Origin: DATJKD01 sp963728295 | Lineage (GTDB): Bacteria; Pseudomonadota; Gammaproteobacteria; Steroidobacterales; Steroidobacteraceae | DNA length: 64,000 nt | NCBI GenBank assembly: GCA_963728295.1 | Contig: CAVSKB010000011.1 | Span: 372,001 to 436,000, forward strand | Direction of reading: 5' to 3' | Part shown: positions 18,135 through 27,543 of the stretch, piece by piece | How the letters are laid out: each line of letters starts with the position of its first letter | How positions within the stretch are numbered: position 1 is the stretch's first letter | Notes under the pieces: generated by a model | Databases searched by the model: none | What the model saw: the letters and a program-made list of their open reading frames with translations, nothing else | Told to the model about the DNA's origin: nothing | Position numbers and translations under genes: made by a program

Positions 18135-20354
18135 GTGGTGAAAGCGACTCTGCGATCATGCGTCCTTGCGACGCTCGTGACTTTGGGACTCATTCCTGCG
18201 GCGCACGCACAGATTGAGGAAGTCGTCGTCACGGCGACTCGGCGTGACGAGAGTCAGCAGACCGTACCGATCAGTATCACCGCACTCTCGAGCGAAACGC
18301 TGGCGACCGCACGCGTCGAGGGCGTTCGCGACCTCGGCTTCGTTACGCCGGGTCTGAACATGAACGGCCGGTCGAATGTCTGGATTCCATATATCCGCGG
18401 CATCGGCGCTCAGGACACCTCGGGCGGGCAGGAAGCCAGCGTGTCGATCTATATCGACGGCGTTTATATGTCGAGCCCGCACGCCGGGTCCCTGTCGTTC
18501 AATAACATCGAGCGTGTGGAAGTGCTCAAGGGCCCCCAGGGCACGCTGTTCGGCCGGAACTCCACAGGGGGCCTGATCAACGTCATTACCCGCGACCCGG
18601 GCCAGGAGCTCGAGGTCTTCGGCAAGCTGGGGATTGGCGACTATGAGACCTACAACGCACAGCTCTACGTGGGCGGCGGAATCACGGACACAGTATCCGC
18701 CGACATTGCGCTGAACTATATGGACCAGGGCGAGGCCTATGGACGCAATGTTTTCAGCGGCCGGGAAACCGCGACCGACGGGGACGAGGGCGTTCGCACC
18801 AAGTGGATATGGGAGCCGAGCGACAGCACGAAACTGACATGGACCGCCGACTATCAAAAGCACGAGTCGGGTCAGGGCGACAACCGCTCACTGATGCCCG
18901 GGTCCCTGGGCTCCGACGGCACGGTGCATGAGGGAGGGTTTCAGGACGTCAACATGAATTTCCCGAGCGATGGCGAAACCGACGGTTACGTCAAGAACTA
19001 CGGGACCATGCTCAAGGTGCAGCACTCGTTCGACTCCGTAGACTTCGTCAGCATCAGCGCCTACCGGGAAATCAAGCAGTTCAACGTATTCGACAATGAC
19101 GGCCTTCCGAGTGCGGTCGTGGAAGCGATCCAGCACTTCAACAGGACAGAAACGTTTACCCAGGAGTTCCAGCTCCTCTCCGGCGACGAGGACAGCAGGT
19201 TCAACTGGATCGTTGGCGCGTTCTACCTGGACGACAAGTCGGGTTACGCGGATCCGCAGGGTCTCCAGATTTCAGGAGGGCAGGTGCTCCCGATCCCGGG
19301 CGCCTACGTGCAATTCGTCGATCCGATCTCGACGGAGTCCATCGCCCTTTTCGCTGAGGGCACGTACAGCCTGACCGACCGCGCACGCGTCACGTTGGGG
19401 GGGCGCTATACAGAGGACAAGAAGGAGATCGGCGGCGAGCAGCGAGTCTTCACGGTATTTCCGGACATATTGTTCCCCGGTGCCCCTGCGCTGGTCACGA
19501 TTCCTTTCGACTTCGACGAGAAGTGGTCCGAGCCGACATACAAGCTCTCGTTTGAATACGACGTGACCGACGATGCAATGCTCTACGCCTCGTACAACCG
19601 TGGTTTCCGCAGCGGCTCCTACAACACCGTCGGCGTGACGGGTGTTCCGGTCGACCCCGAGCTCATCGACGCCTACGAGATCGGCCTCAAGAGCGAATGG
19701 CTGGAGAATCGGCTGCGCTTGAATGGCGCCGTGTTCTACTACGACTTCACGGACCTGCAGGTCGTGATTTCGCGCGGGGCGTCAACCGACCTGCTCAATG
19801 CGGGCAAGGCCGAAATATACGGTTTGGACATGGAGTTGCAAGCGAGCGCCACGGATAACCTGACCCTGCGGGCAGGCGTCTCGTTCCTCGATACCGAATA
19901 CACCGAGTTCGAGACCGGCACCTTGTGTTCGACGCGCCTGCCCGACGGACATACCGTGAACACGCCGCCGTGTTCGCCCAAAGGCAACGAACTGGTCCGC
20001 TCGCCAGAGCAAACGTTCAATCTCGGCATGGTGTACCGGCGGCCAGTCGACTTCGGCTTCATCGGCGCCAGCTTCGACTACAAATGGACCGACGATTTCT
20101 TCTGGGAAATCGACAACCGCCTCGTCGAGCCGTCCTATGGCCTGTTGAACGGGCAATTGTTCTGGCAGACGGCGGACGAGCACTGGGGTGTCGCTCTGTG
20201 GGGCCGCAATATCACCGACGAGGAATATTCGGTGTTCTCGGTCGCACAGGCCAGCTGCGGTGCTGCCTGCGGTGTCAACCCGTTTGGCATCGGCGACCAG
20301 TACTCGGCGGGCGCGCCCCGCACCTGGGGAGTGGAGGTCAACTTCAAGTTCTGA
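18135..20354 (+). CDS. TonB-dependent outer-membrane receptor
   Basis: 739 residues from GTG 18135 (or the adjacent GTG 18138) after GAGGGGGAAGGA. The signal peptide ends at AHAQ, residue ~26, followed at once by the TonB box IEEVVVTATRR. The plug shows VPISITALSSETL, YIRGIGAQD, YIDGVYMSSP and VEVLKGPQGTLFGRNSTGG. A ~580-residue barrel ends WGVEVNFKF. Same class as the receptor at 7771 but clearly diverged in extracellular loops. It is followed by a strong hairpin and then by CMD-like and EthD genes. Probable uptake of a hydrophobic substrate. Confidence 0.93.
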   Translation: MVKATLRSCVLATLVTLGLIPAAHAQIEEVVVTATRRDESQQTVPISITALSSETLATARVEGVRDLGFVTPGLNMNGRSNVWIPYIRGIGAQDTSGGQEASVSIYIDGVYMSSPHAGSLSFNNIERVEVLKGPQGTLFGRNSTGGLINVITRDPGQELEVFGKLGIGDYETYNAQLYVGGGITDTVSADIALNYMDQGEAYGRNVFSGRETATDGDEGVRTKWIWEPSDSTKLTWTADYQKHESGQGDNRSLMPGSLGSDGTVHEGGFQDVNMNFPSDGETDGYVKNYGTMLKVQHSFDSVDFVSISAYREIKQFNVFDNDGLPSAVVEAIQHFNRTETFTQEFQLLSGDEDSRFNWIVGAFYLDDKSGYADPQGLQISGGQVLPIPGAYVQFVDPISTESIALFAEGTYSLTDRARVTLGGRYTEDKKEIGGEQRVFTVFPDILFPGAPALVTIPFDFDEKWSEPTYKLSFEYDVTDDAMLYASYNRGFRSGSYNTVGVTGVPVDPELIDAYEIGLKSEWLENRLRLNGAVFYYDFTDLQVVISRGASTDLLNAGKAEIYGLDMELQASATDNLTLRAGVSFLDTEYTEFETGTLCSTRLPDGHTVNTPPCSPKGNELVRSPEQTFNLGMVYRRPVDFGFIGASFDYKWTDDFFWEIDNRLVEPSYGLLNGQLFWQTADEHWGVALWGRNITDEEYSVFSVAQASCGAACGVNPFGIGDQYSAGAPRTWGVEVNFKF

Positions 20355-20385
20355 GGTTCCGGCCATCGATCGGTTGATCATTCCT

Positions 20386-20426
20386 GGCGCGGCGGCACGT
20401 CTTAATTAATTATGTGTCGCCGCGCC
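20386..20426. terminator. 13-bp hairpin after the TBDR stop
   Basis: Left arm 20386-20398 (GGCGCGGCGGCAC) pairs with right arm 20414-20426 (GTGTCGCCGCGCC) with a single mismatch, closing a 15-base AT-rich loop, GTCTTAATTAATTAT. It starts 31 bases after the TBDR stop. No U-run follows, so it is more likely an mRNA 3'-end stabiliser or weak terminator than a classic intrinsic terminator. Confidence 0.5.
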
Positions 20427-20474
20427 CGGAGACCGGTATTCGGCATTCGATTCTGACGTTCGGAGAGCAACGGA

Positions 20475-21065
20475 GTGCCTGATCCATCGCTCGAGAGTGT
20501 GCCCCGGGCAAGTCTCCCTGCGGATTTCCAGGCGCTGTGTGCGCAGGCGGACGAGCGTTCCATCGACACGACGTATCTCCGGGTGCTCGCGAACCATCCA
20601 GCGCTCGTTCGCTGGTACTACGAAGCCTTCTACCAGCGCGTGTTCTACAACAGCGAAGGCGACATGAAGGTCGACCGGCGCACCAAGGAACTGGTGCGAC
20701 TCAAACTCTCCCGGCACCACGGTTGCCAGGTCTGCAATCGCGGTAACGAGATCGAGACGCTGGCCGCAGGATACTCGCAGGAGCAGATCGACCACGTCGC
20801 GGTACCGACCTCGCAGCATTTCTCGCCGGCAGAGCTCGCCGTTCTGGAACTCTGCGAACAGGTCGTCCTGCAGAACCTCGACGGTGCCCTGACGCCGGAA
20901 CTGCATCGCCGCCTGCAACCGTACTTCGACGACGCGCAGATACTGGAGCTGGGGTTGTTTGCGGCAATACTGGCGGGCTTCTCAAAGTTCCTGTTCGTCT
21001 TCGACCTCGTGCCGCGTGATCCGCAGTGTCCTCTGCCCGAGAGGGCACCAGCCGGGCACGGGTGA
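20475..21065 (+). CDS. Carboxymuconolactone decarboxylase (AhpD-like) family protein
   Basis: 196 residues from GTG 20475 after GGAGAG. The AhpD/CMD core KELVRLKLSRHHGCQVCNRG contains the redox-active C-x2-C. The histidine that normally follows (CxxCxxxH) is Asn (CQVCNRGN). A long helical N-terminus (TYLRVLANHPALVRWYYEAF) and C-terminus surround it. The family includes gamma-carboxymuconolactone decarboxylases and thiol peroxidase-type AhpD proteins; this longer form is found in catabolic clusters with an unknown role. It lies 13 bp upstream of the EthD gene. Confidence 0.78.
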   Translation: MPDPSLESVPRASLPADFQALCAQADERSIDTTYLRVLANHPALVRWYYEAFYQRVFYNSEGDMKVDRRTKELVRLKLSRHHGCQVCNRGNEIETLAAGYSQEQIDHVAVPTSQHFSPAELAVLELCEQVVLQNLDGALTPELHRRLQPYFDDAQILELGLFAAILAGFSKFLFVFDLVPRDPQCPLPERAPAGHG

Positions 21066-21078
21066 CTGCGTCGGGGGA

Positions 21079-21798
21079 ATGTTCTTGCAGAGCGAGTCGA
21101 GAATCCTGACCCGCCTGATGGCGCTGCTGTCGGCGCGTCCCGGGATTGCGACCCATGTGCTGGGATCCTTTCTCACGGGCCGCCGCGAACCACTCACCGC
21201 GCGCTTCGGCCCGGACGCGCAGATAGTCATCGGCATACACCGAAGCGACGATCCCTTTTTACAGGTCGGCGGTGAGCGAACGATCGAGTCCGCCGACGCG
21301 ATACTCCAGGTGAGCCTTCCAGGAGAGTCGCCGCAGGAGGATTTCTTCGCAAGGCTGAGCGGGCTGGCGGACGATCTGCGGGAGATGGTCGACATCCACA
21401 AGTCGGCCCTCGCGCTTGGCAGGGCATATCTCATCGTAGAGAGAGACGGTCCCGTCTTCTGCGGCTTCCTCGGGCGCCGTCATCCGGACATCTCCCTCGA
21501 GGAAATGCGGCACTGGTGGCTGTATCACCACGGTCCGCTTGGCGTTGCGCTCACGGGCACGCGCTCGCCTCATGGGTATGACCAGCTGCACGTCGAACCG
21601 GATGCGAGCAGGAAGGCAGCCGCCATTGCAGGATTCCCCTACGTTCCCTACGACATGGGCGACAGTCTCTACATCGAGGACCTCGACGAGTTCGTGCGAG
21701 GCACGTCCGATCCGGAGGTCCAGCGCCAGCTATATGAGGACGAGATCGGACACCTCGATCACTCGTCCTGGCGCGGCGCGTTCACCGACCGAATCTAG
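21079..21798 (+). CDS. EthD-domain protein
   Basis: About 239 residues from ATG 21079; the ribosome site is poor, so TTG 21085 is possible. The C-terminal half contains the dimeric alpha-beta barrel pattern of EthD proteins, with ISLEEMRHWWLYHHGPLGVAL and a GYDQLHVEP strand. The N-terminal half may be a second, degenerate ferredoxin-like repeat. EthD was first described as a protein required for a P450 system (ethyl tert-butyl ether degradation); the biochemical role of most members is unknown. Likely in one transcript with the CMD-like gene. Confidence 0.75.
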   Translation: MFLQSESRILTRLMALLSARPGIATHVLGSFLTGRREPLTARFGPDAQIVIGIHRSDDPFLQVGGERTIESADAILQVSLPGESPQEDFFARLSGLADDLREMVDIHKSALALGRAYLIVERDGPVFCGFLGRRHPDISLEEMRHWWLYHHGPLGVALTGTRSPHGYDQLHVEPDASRKAAAIAGFPYVPYDMGDSLYIEDLDEFVRGTSDPEVQRQLYEDEIGHLDHSSWRGAFTDRI

Positions 21799-21811
21799 CC
21801 GACGCGATGTG

Positions 21812-22873
21812 TTACCGCGCGTAATCCGCCTCGAGCAATCCTGCGTCGAAAATCCGCTCGGCGTTTCCACGGTGATACGAGCGTTCCGTGTGCCCGACCG
21901 CCAGTCTGCCATTGCAGCTGAAGGTGCTAGGTTGCTCGACGTTGGTCATGAAGAACTCGGTCACGCCCGTCGGAAGACCCGGCAGGAAGTGACTCATCAA
22001 CGTCCCGTAGGAGAAGAAAGCGAGCCCCTTCGGAGTGGCGGTCATCCGCATGGTTCCGAGCTGCGATTCGATGACGAGCTCATAGTTTCCGAGAATATTG
22101 TCCGAGGAGGTCAGCCGCGGTGCGAAAACGATGCGGGCCGGCACGAAGGCCTCGTCCTTGTAGATCTGGGCGGTGGAGAGAGCTTCGACCTCCTTGCCAT
22201 CGACCATCTGCCAGACCTGATAAATAGCGAAGGCGTCACCTTCCGGGAATTGACCCTGGATCCAGGTATGACCTCGAAATTCCTTCAGATAACGCGGGCC
22301 ACGGCTGTGGTCGCGGTACCCTACACCGCTGAATGCGTAGCGCGTGTCGGCGTGCGCGATGGTGCCGCGCACCCGCCCGAGCTGCTCGGTGTGCCACTTG
22401 GCCCACGTGGTGTTGTCGTCCTGCGGGTAATACCACATCGGGGAGCTGGCTTCGAAGACCAGGTCAACTTCGACCTTATCGAGCACCAGCGGATTCGCGG
22501 GTGGATTCGCAACCTGGTGCAATGCGATGGGTTGCATGGGTCCGGAGTAGAGAATGCGAATTCGCTTGCCCGGTTCCTCGCACACCAGGCGCTCACAGGC
22601 AACGGCCGGGCCGCGCGAGCAGTCGCCGCGACCAAACGCCTGCGCCCAGAGGACGCTTCCGTCCGGAAGCCAGAGGATCAGAAGTTCGCGCAGGATTTCG
22701 GGATCCTTGATCCAGCGGCCGATGTGCACGTAATAGCCGAGTCGGCTGTCCTTGTCGTAGCCCGTGTAGCAGAAGTTCTCGCTCATATGAGGAACATCGG
22801 GCAATGATGCGAGGACAGTTTCGTCGGCTAACGGCACATTCCAGGTGAATTCCTCGTTTCGTCGCTTGTCCAT
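21812..22873 (-). CDS. AttH/CrtC-like (DUF7064/7065-type) protein
   Basis: 353 residues from ATG 22873 behind AGGAAAGGAAGTC. Rich in beta-strand and aromatic residues, with VPHMSENFCYTGYD near the start, EVDLVFEASSPMWYY in the middle and the marker GVGYRDHSRGPRYLKEF followed by HTWIQGQF. The same R-D-H-S-R-G signature and following W-x-x-G-x-F recur in the gene at 57140. The overall layout (two lipocalin-like halves) suggests the AttH/CrtC superfamily, which includes hydratases and pericyclase-like proteins. Assignment to DUF7064/7065 is by recall and needs profile search. Last gene of a minus-strand operon with SDR and KstD-like genes. Confidence 0.6.
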   Translation of the reverse strand: MDKRRNEEFTWNVPLADETVLASLPDVPHMSENFCYTGYDKDSRLGYYVHIGRWIKDPEILRELLILWLPDGSVLWAQAFGRGDCSRGPAVACERLVCEEPGKRIRILYSGPMQPIALHQVANPPANPLVLDKVEVDLVFEASSPMWYYPQDDNTTWAKWHTEQLGRVRGTIAHADTRYAFSGVGYRDHSRGPRYLKEFRGHTWIQGQFPEGDAFAIYQVWQMVDGKEVEALSTAQIYKDEAFVPARIVFAPRLTSSDNILGNYELVIESQLGTMRMTATPKGLAFFSYGTLMSHFLPGLPTGVTEFFMTNVEQPSTFSCNGRLAVGHTERSYHRGNAERIFDAGLLEADYAR

Positions 22874-22910
22874 CTGACTTCCTTTCCTGGGGCGCGCGTC
22901 CAGCTCCGCG

Positions 22911-23767
22911 TCAAATCGGAGCTGAACGGTAAAGATCTAAAATGATCGCGTCGATCTCACGATCGGACTTGGTGCGGCTGGCCTCGATGAGAAACTCGGC
23001 GTCTGCCCCGACGCGATAGCGGGGGAGGGGATGCGGCGAGTCGATCGCCTCGATCACGGCATCGGCGACTACTTCGGGTCGCATTAGACCGCCCGCCGCG
23101 AGCGCTTCCTCGACGCGACACAGCATCTGGCGGTAGAGCTGGCCGTAGAGACCGCGCTCCGAGTCGGAAAGCGCCGTGAGCCTGGCCGCAAGTGCATCGC
23201 GGCTGCGGGTGAGGACGGGCGTGTCCATGGTGCCCGGCTGCAGTACGACGATTGCGACGCCCCATTCGCTCGCTTCCTGCCGCATCACGTCCGCAAGACC
23301 TTCCAGGGCGAACTTCGAGGCGACATAGGCGCCCATCATCGGTGTGGCGACGCGGCCCGAAAGCGAGCTGGTGATGACCAGGCGGCCGCCGTCGCGGCGA
23401 AGTGCCGGCATCGCTGACTGGTACACCGCAAGCAGAGAAATGCAGTTGATTTCCAGGGTGCGACGGAACTCATCCAGGGAGCTCATTTCTGCCGGGGCGA
23501 ACGGCGAGACCGCCGCGCAGAAGACGACTGCGTTGAGCGGTGCGACCTTCGGGAATCAACGTCGCCGCAAAATCCCGCACTCCTTCCGCGTCGGCCAGGT
23601 CGAGCGCGAGCACGCGACGGCTTCCGGGGACGTCCCGCTCGGAACTCCTCGAGCGTTGCCTGCTGCGAAACGAGCGCAGTAACGGAATCACCGCGGCCGA
23701 TCAGTTTACGGGCGACTGCCCGGCCCAGACCGCTGTTTGCGCCGATCAGCAATACGTTGCGTGACAT
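22911..23767 (-). CDS. SDR-family oxidoreductase, two frameshifts
   Basis: ATG 23767 opens MSRNVLLIGANSGLGRAVARK, with the SDR cofactor motif GANSGLG. The frame changes near 23645 (into RRVLALDLADAEGV) and near 23555, after which MSSLDEFRRTLEINC, TSSLSGR, the catalytic Y-x3-K in YVASK and the PGTMDT segment run to the stop. Assembled length of about 285 codons is normal. The C-terminus (AIDSPHPLPRYRVGADAEF) resembles SDRs of the retinol-dehydrogenase-like group. It begins 7 bp after the flavoprotein gene. Catalytic residues are intact, so indel error is as likely as inactivation. Confidence 0.8.
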
Positions 23768-23774
23768 GCTCGCC

Positions 23775-25509
23775 TCAGACGCCGGGTGAAACCTCAGCCT
23801 CTGCACTGGAGCGTGCCGCTTCGCGCCCGGCGCGTCTGCCCGAGAACACGGTATCGGCGATCGACAGGCCGCTCATGTAGCCCTTGGAGCATAGGCCGAC
23901 GGCCACACGCCCGGCTGCGTGGAGTCCCTCGACCGTGGTTCCGTCCGCGCGCTTCACGGCCCCGGTCGTTTCATCGACGACGAGTCCGCCAAGTGTGAAA
24001 GCCTGCGCGGGCGCGAAGCGATTGCTGAGGGAGAAGTTGACGGCGAAGTACGGTCCGCGCTCGATCGGCCGCTGCAGGTCCGGGAACTTGCCGAGCGGGT
24101 CCGGCCGCTTCGCCTTGGCCTCGGCATTGTATTCCGCAATGCAACGCTCCAACCCGGCGGCATCCACTCCGCACTTGCGCGCAAGATCGCGCAGACTACG
24201 CGCCCGACGTGTTCCGCCGAAGAGTATGTTGATCAGCGCCGGCGCGCCCCAAAGCAGAAACAGGCCCTTGCCCGGGAACATCGACTGCCTCAGTCCGGTC
24301 CAGAAATCGCGACCTTCGAGAACGAGCCACGCCTTGCCGCTGCCGGGCTGCGCGGCGACCGCGGCACCGACGATGAACGCGTAGGCATCTTCGTTCACGA
24401 ACCGCCTTCCGGTCTCGTTGACCATGATGCCGTTCGGAAACACGTTGGGCGGCGCGACGATGCGCGCCACGCAGATGCGGTCCATCAGATCCGTGGTGCC
24501 GCCCATCGATTGCCCGAGCGCGAGGCCACTGCCGTCGTCACCCATCGATCCGAGCCTCAGCAGGTTGCGGTAGTTCTCGGCGAGCGCCGCGTGCTGCGCG
24601 CGCAGCGCCTCCAGGTTGTAGATGAATCCGCCGCTTGCGAGCGCCACGCCGCGGTGCGCGCGGATCAGTCGACGCTCCGTACACGTGCGTTCGAGCGCCG
24701 CGCACTCGGCGATCGCACGCTCCGCCCGCTCGCCGTTGAACGGGCGCCACGGGACTGACGATCCTGTACAGCTTCGTGTGGCGCGGCCAGAGCGATTCCG
24801 GAAGCGCGTTCACCTCGACACCGACTACGCGATCGCCCGCGTCCACCACCAGGCGCGTGACCGGCGCGTGCTGCAGCAGCTTCACGCCCCTGGCCAATGC
24901 CGATGCCCGCAGGCGCTCGAAGTGCAGCTTGCCCCCGAACCCGGATGTGAGCGTTCGATGGCCGCGCGGCGCAGGTTTCGCTACCGAGGAGAATGCCGGC
25001 AGCTTCTCGTTGCCCGAGTAGTAGATCCAGTGTCCGTCGGGTGGAAAGTTCGTCTTGTCCGTGAACGCGTTGCCGCCGTGCGGAACGCCATGGCTCTCGA
25101 GCCACTCGAGATCGGCGTTACTGCCTTCGCAGAAGCGTCGCAGCGTCTCGGGACCAACCGCGCTGCCCTCGGCCTGTAGATACTTGAACATCTCCTCCGG
25201 CGTGTCATCGAAGCCGGATTGGCGCTGGTACCTGGTCCCGCCTGCATAGATGACTCCGCCGCTGTAGGCGGTGGCGCCGCCGCCCTCGAATCGATCGATC
25301 GCGAGCACGCTGGCGCCCGACTCGATCGCCTGCAAGGCTGCCGCGACGCCTGCACCCCCGAAGCCGACGACGACCACGTCGGCGGCGTCGCTCCAGGCGA
25401 TGGAATCGGGATTGTCGACCCGGAGCGGTGTTGGTGTCGTCTGCGGCGGCTGCATCGGGCTCACGTTCGCGCGATGACCATCGCCGGACTGTCTGGTTTC
25501 GCTCACCAT
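23775..25509 (-). CDS. FAD-dependent KstD/fumarate reductase-like oxidoreductase, one frameshift
   Basis: ATG 25509 opens a ~575-codon flavoprotein. The dinucleotide-binding motif VVVGFGGAGVAAALQA is at ~45-60, followed by IDRFEGGGATAYSGG. The frame shifts once near 24737; beyond it come RGVALASGGFIYN, the NETGRRFVNED segment and a C-terminal GYMSGLSIADTVFSGRRAGR FAD-binding motif. This is the family of 3-ketosteroid dehydrogenases and flavocytochrome c-type fumarate reductases. The likely reaction is introduction or reduction of a C=C bond conjugated to a carbonyl. It is divergent from the OYE-type gene at 25570 with 60 bp between, and heads the minus-strand operon. Confidence 0.82.
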
Positions 25510-25569
25510 TGACGCCCCCCAAGGAGGTGAGTAAGACTGTACGCGGGCAGATCGTAAGTCAAGTTACCG

Positions 25570-27543
25570 ATGAGCAAGCTGCAGCGGATCTTCGAGCCGA
25601 TCCAGATCGGGCGCGTGACGATTCCTAACCGCGTAGTGCGCACGGCGCACGGCACCTGGATCGCCCGCGGTCACATCAACGAAGAGTTGATCGCCTATCA
25701 CGTCGCCCGGGCGAAGGGTGGGGTCGGGCTGAGCTACATCGAGTACACCTCGGTGCATCCTTCCAGTTTCTCACTCGGACCGTGGTCGTGGGATGACAGC
25801 TGCATACCGGGTTTCCGAAAGCTCGTGGAAGCGGTTCATCCGCACGGGATGAAGCTGTTCCAGCAGCTCGCCCACGGTGGGTACATGTATCCGCCGGTCG
25901 ACGGTCCCGCCTGGTCGGCCTCAGCGCTGCCGAATCCGCTGAACGGCGCAATTGCCGTCCCGATGACCCGGGAGCAGATTGCAGAGATCGTCCGGGCGTT
26001 TGCCGCGGCGGCGCGTCGCTCCTGCGAGGCAGGCCTCGACGGAGTCGAGCTGCACTACGGGCATGGTTACCTGCTGCATCAGTTCCTCTCCCCTCTGACC
26101 AATCGCCGCGAGGACGAATACGGCGGGAGCCTCGAGAACCGGCTGCGCTTCATGCGCGAGACCTTACGAGCCGTGCGTGCCGCCGTGGAGCCCGGGTTTC
26201 CCGTCGGGATCCGCCTCAGCGATCAGCTGGCGCAGGGCGGGATCAATGCGGAGGAGTGCGCGCAGATCGCGGGAATGCTCGAATCCGAGGGTCTCATCGA
26301 CTTTCTCAACGGGTCGCAGGGCAGCTACCACGCCCTTCCTGCGATGTTGCCCGCGATGGAACGGCCCCTCGGTTCGATGCTGCCGTCGAGCGCCACGATC
26401 GTGTCCGGCGTCAAGCGGATCCCACGAATTCTGACCGCCGCACGCGTGCGCACGCTGGAGGAAGCCGAGCAGATGCTGCGCGACGGACTTGGCGATCTCA
26501 TCGGCCTGCAGCGTGCGCACATCGCCGATCCGGACCTGGTGCGCAAGACACGCGAAGGTCGGGTCGACGAGGTGCGTCCCTGCATCGCCTGCAACCAAGG
26601 CTGCGTCGGCGGTCTGTTGTCGGCTGCGATGCGGCTCGGCTGCGCCGTCAACCCGGCCGTCGGCTTCGAGCTGACGCTGTCGGAAGATCTGATCGTGCGG
26701 ACACCGCGACCAAAGCGGGTGCTGGTCGTCGGTGGAGGGCCAGGCGGTCTCGAAGCGGCGCGTGTTGCCGCGCTCGCCGGCCACCGCGTGTCCCTGTTCG
26801 AAGCGAGCTCTTCGCTTGGGGGAACCGTCAACATCGCGAAGCTCGCTCCGAAGATGCATACGTTCGGGGATATCACCAACTGGCTCGAGCGGGAAGTCGA
26901 GCGCCTCGGAGTCGAGGTAAGGACCAACACGTACGTAGAGGCCGCGGATGTCCTGGCGGAGAAACCAGACGCGGTGATCGTCGCGACGGGGGCGCGGCCG
27001 CGGATGGATGGTGTCCAGGTCGCGATACCTGCTCAACCGACGATCGGCGTCGAGCAATCCCACGTGCTGTCGTCCACGGATCTGCTAACCGACCGAAGCC
27101 GCACCCTGGGCGGGCACGCGCTGGTGTTCGACGACGTGGGCGGTTACGAGGCGGTGGCGGCCGCCGATTTCCTGATCGAGAAGGGTGTTGCCGTCACCTT
27201 TGCGACGCGCTGCGCGAGTTTTGCGCCGATCGTCGATACCTGGACGCGGGCCGAGCCCGCGCTCGAGCGGCTGCACGCTGGCCGCTTCCGGCTCGTGACG
27301 CGAGCTCATCTGGTAGAGGTCCGTCCGCACGAGTGCGTCATCCGGCCGCTCCAGGGTAGCGAACACGAGGTGGTGCCCGCGGATCACGTGGTGCTGGTTC
27401 TGCCACGCGAGTCGCTGGCCGACCTGCACGCGGAGCTGCGCGGCGCTGTGCCCCATCTCGCGATCGTAGGAGATGCGTTGTCTCCGCGCGACCTGCAGGC
27501 GGCGATGCGGGAGGGTCACCTGGCGGCGCGGTCGATCCAGTGA
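25570..27543 (+). CDS. FMN/FAD/4Fe-4S ene-reductase (2,4-dienoyl-CoA reductase-like)
   Basis: 657 residues. Residues ~1-340 form an OYE-type FMN barrel (IFEPIQIGRVTIPNRVVR, HYGHGYLLHQFLSP, YGGSLENRLRF). The iron-sulfur ligands lie in PCIACNQGCVGG followed by a fourth Cys 12 residues on. From ~380 there is an FAD domain (VLVVGGGPGGLEAARVAAL) and an NAD-binding domain. Architecture equals E. coli FadH and trimethylamine dehydrogenase. Such enzymes reduce conjugated C=C bonds, including on steroid and terpenoid skeletons. Its last four bases overlap the GTG start of the next gene. Confidence 0.9.
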   Translation: MSKLQRIFEPIQIGRVTIPNRVVRTAHGTWIARGHINEELIAYHVARAKGGVGLSYIEYTSVHPSSFSLGPWSWDDSCIPGFRKLVEAVHPHGMKLFQQLAHGGYMYPPVDGPAWSASALPNPLNGAIAVPMTREQIAEIVRAFAAAARRSCEAGLDGVELHYGHGYLLHQFLSPLTNRREDEYGGSLENRLRFMRETLRAVRAAVEPGFPVGIRLSDQLAQGGINAEECAQIAGMLESEGLIDFLNGSQGSYHALPAMLPAMERPLGSMLPSSATIVSGVKRIPRILTAARVRTLEEAEQMLRDGLGDLIGLQRAHIADPDLVRKTREGRVDEVRPCIACNQGCVGGLLSAAMRLGCAVNPAVGFELTLSEDLIVRTPRPKRVLVVGGGPGGLEAARVAALAGHRVSLFEASSSLGGTVNIAKLAPKMHTFGDITNWLEREVERLGVEVRTNTYVEAADVLAEKPDAVIVATGARPRMDGVQVAIPAQPTIGVEQSHVLSSTDLLTDRSRTLGGHALVFDDVGGYEAVAAADFLIEKGVAVTFATRCASFAPIVDTWTRAEPALERLHAGRFRLVTRAHLVEVRPHECVIRPLQGSEHEVVPADHVVLVLPRESLADLHAELRGAVPHLAIVGDALSPRDLQAAMREGHLAARSIQ

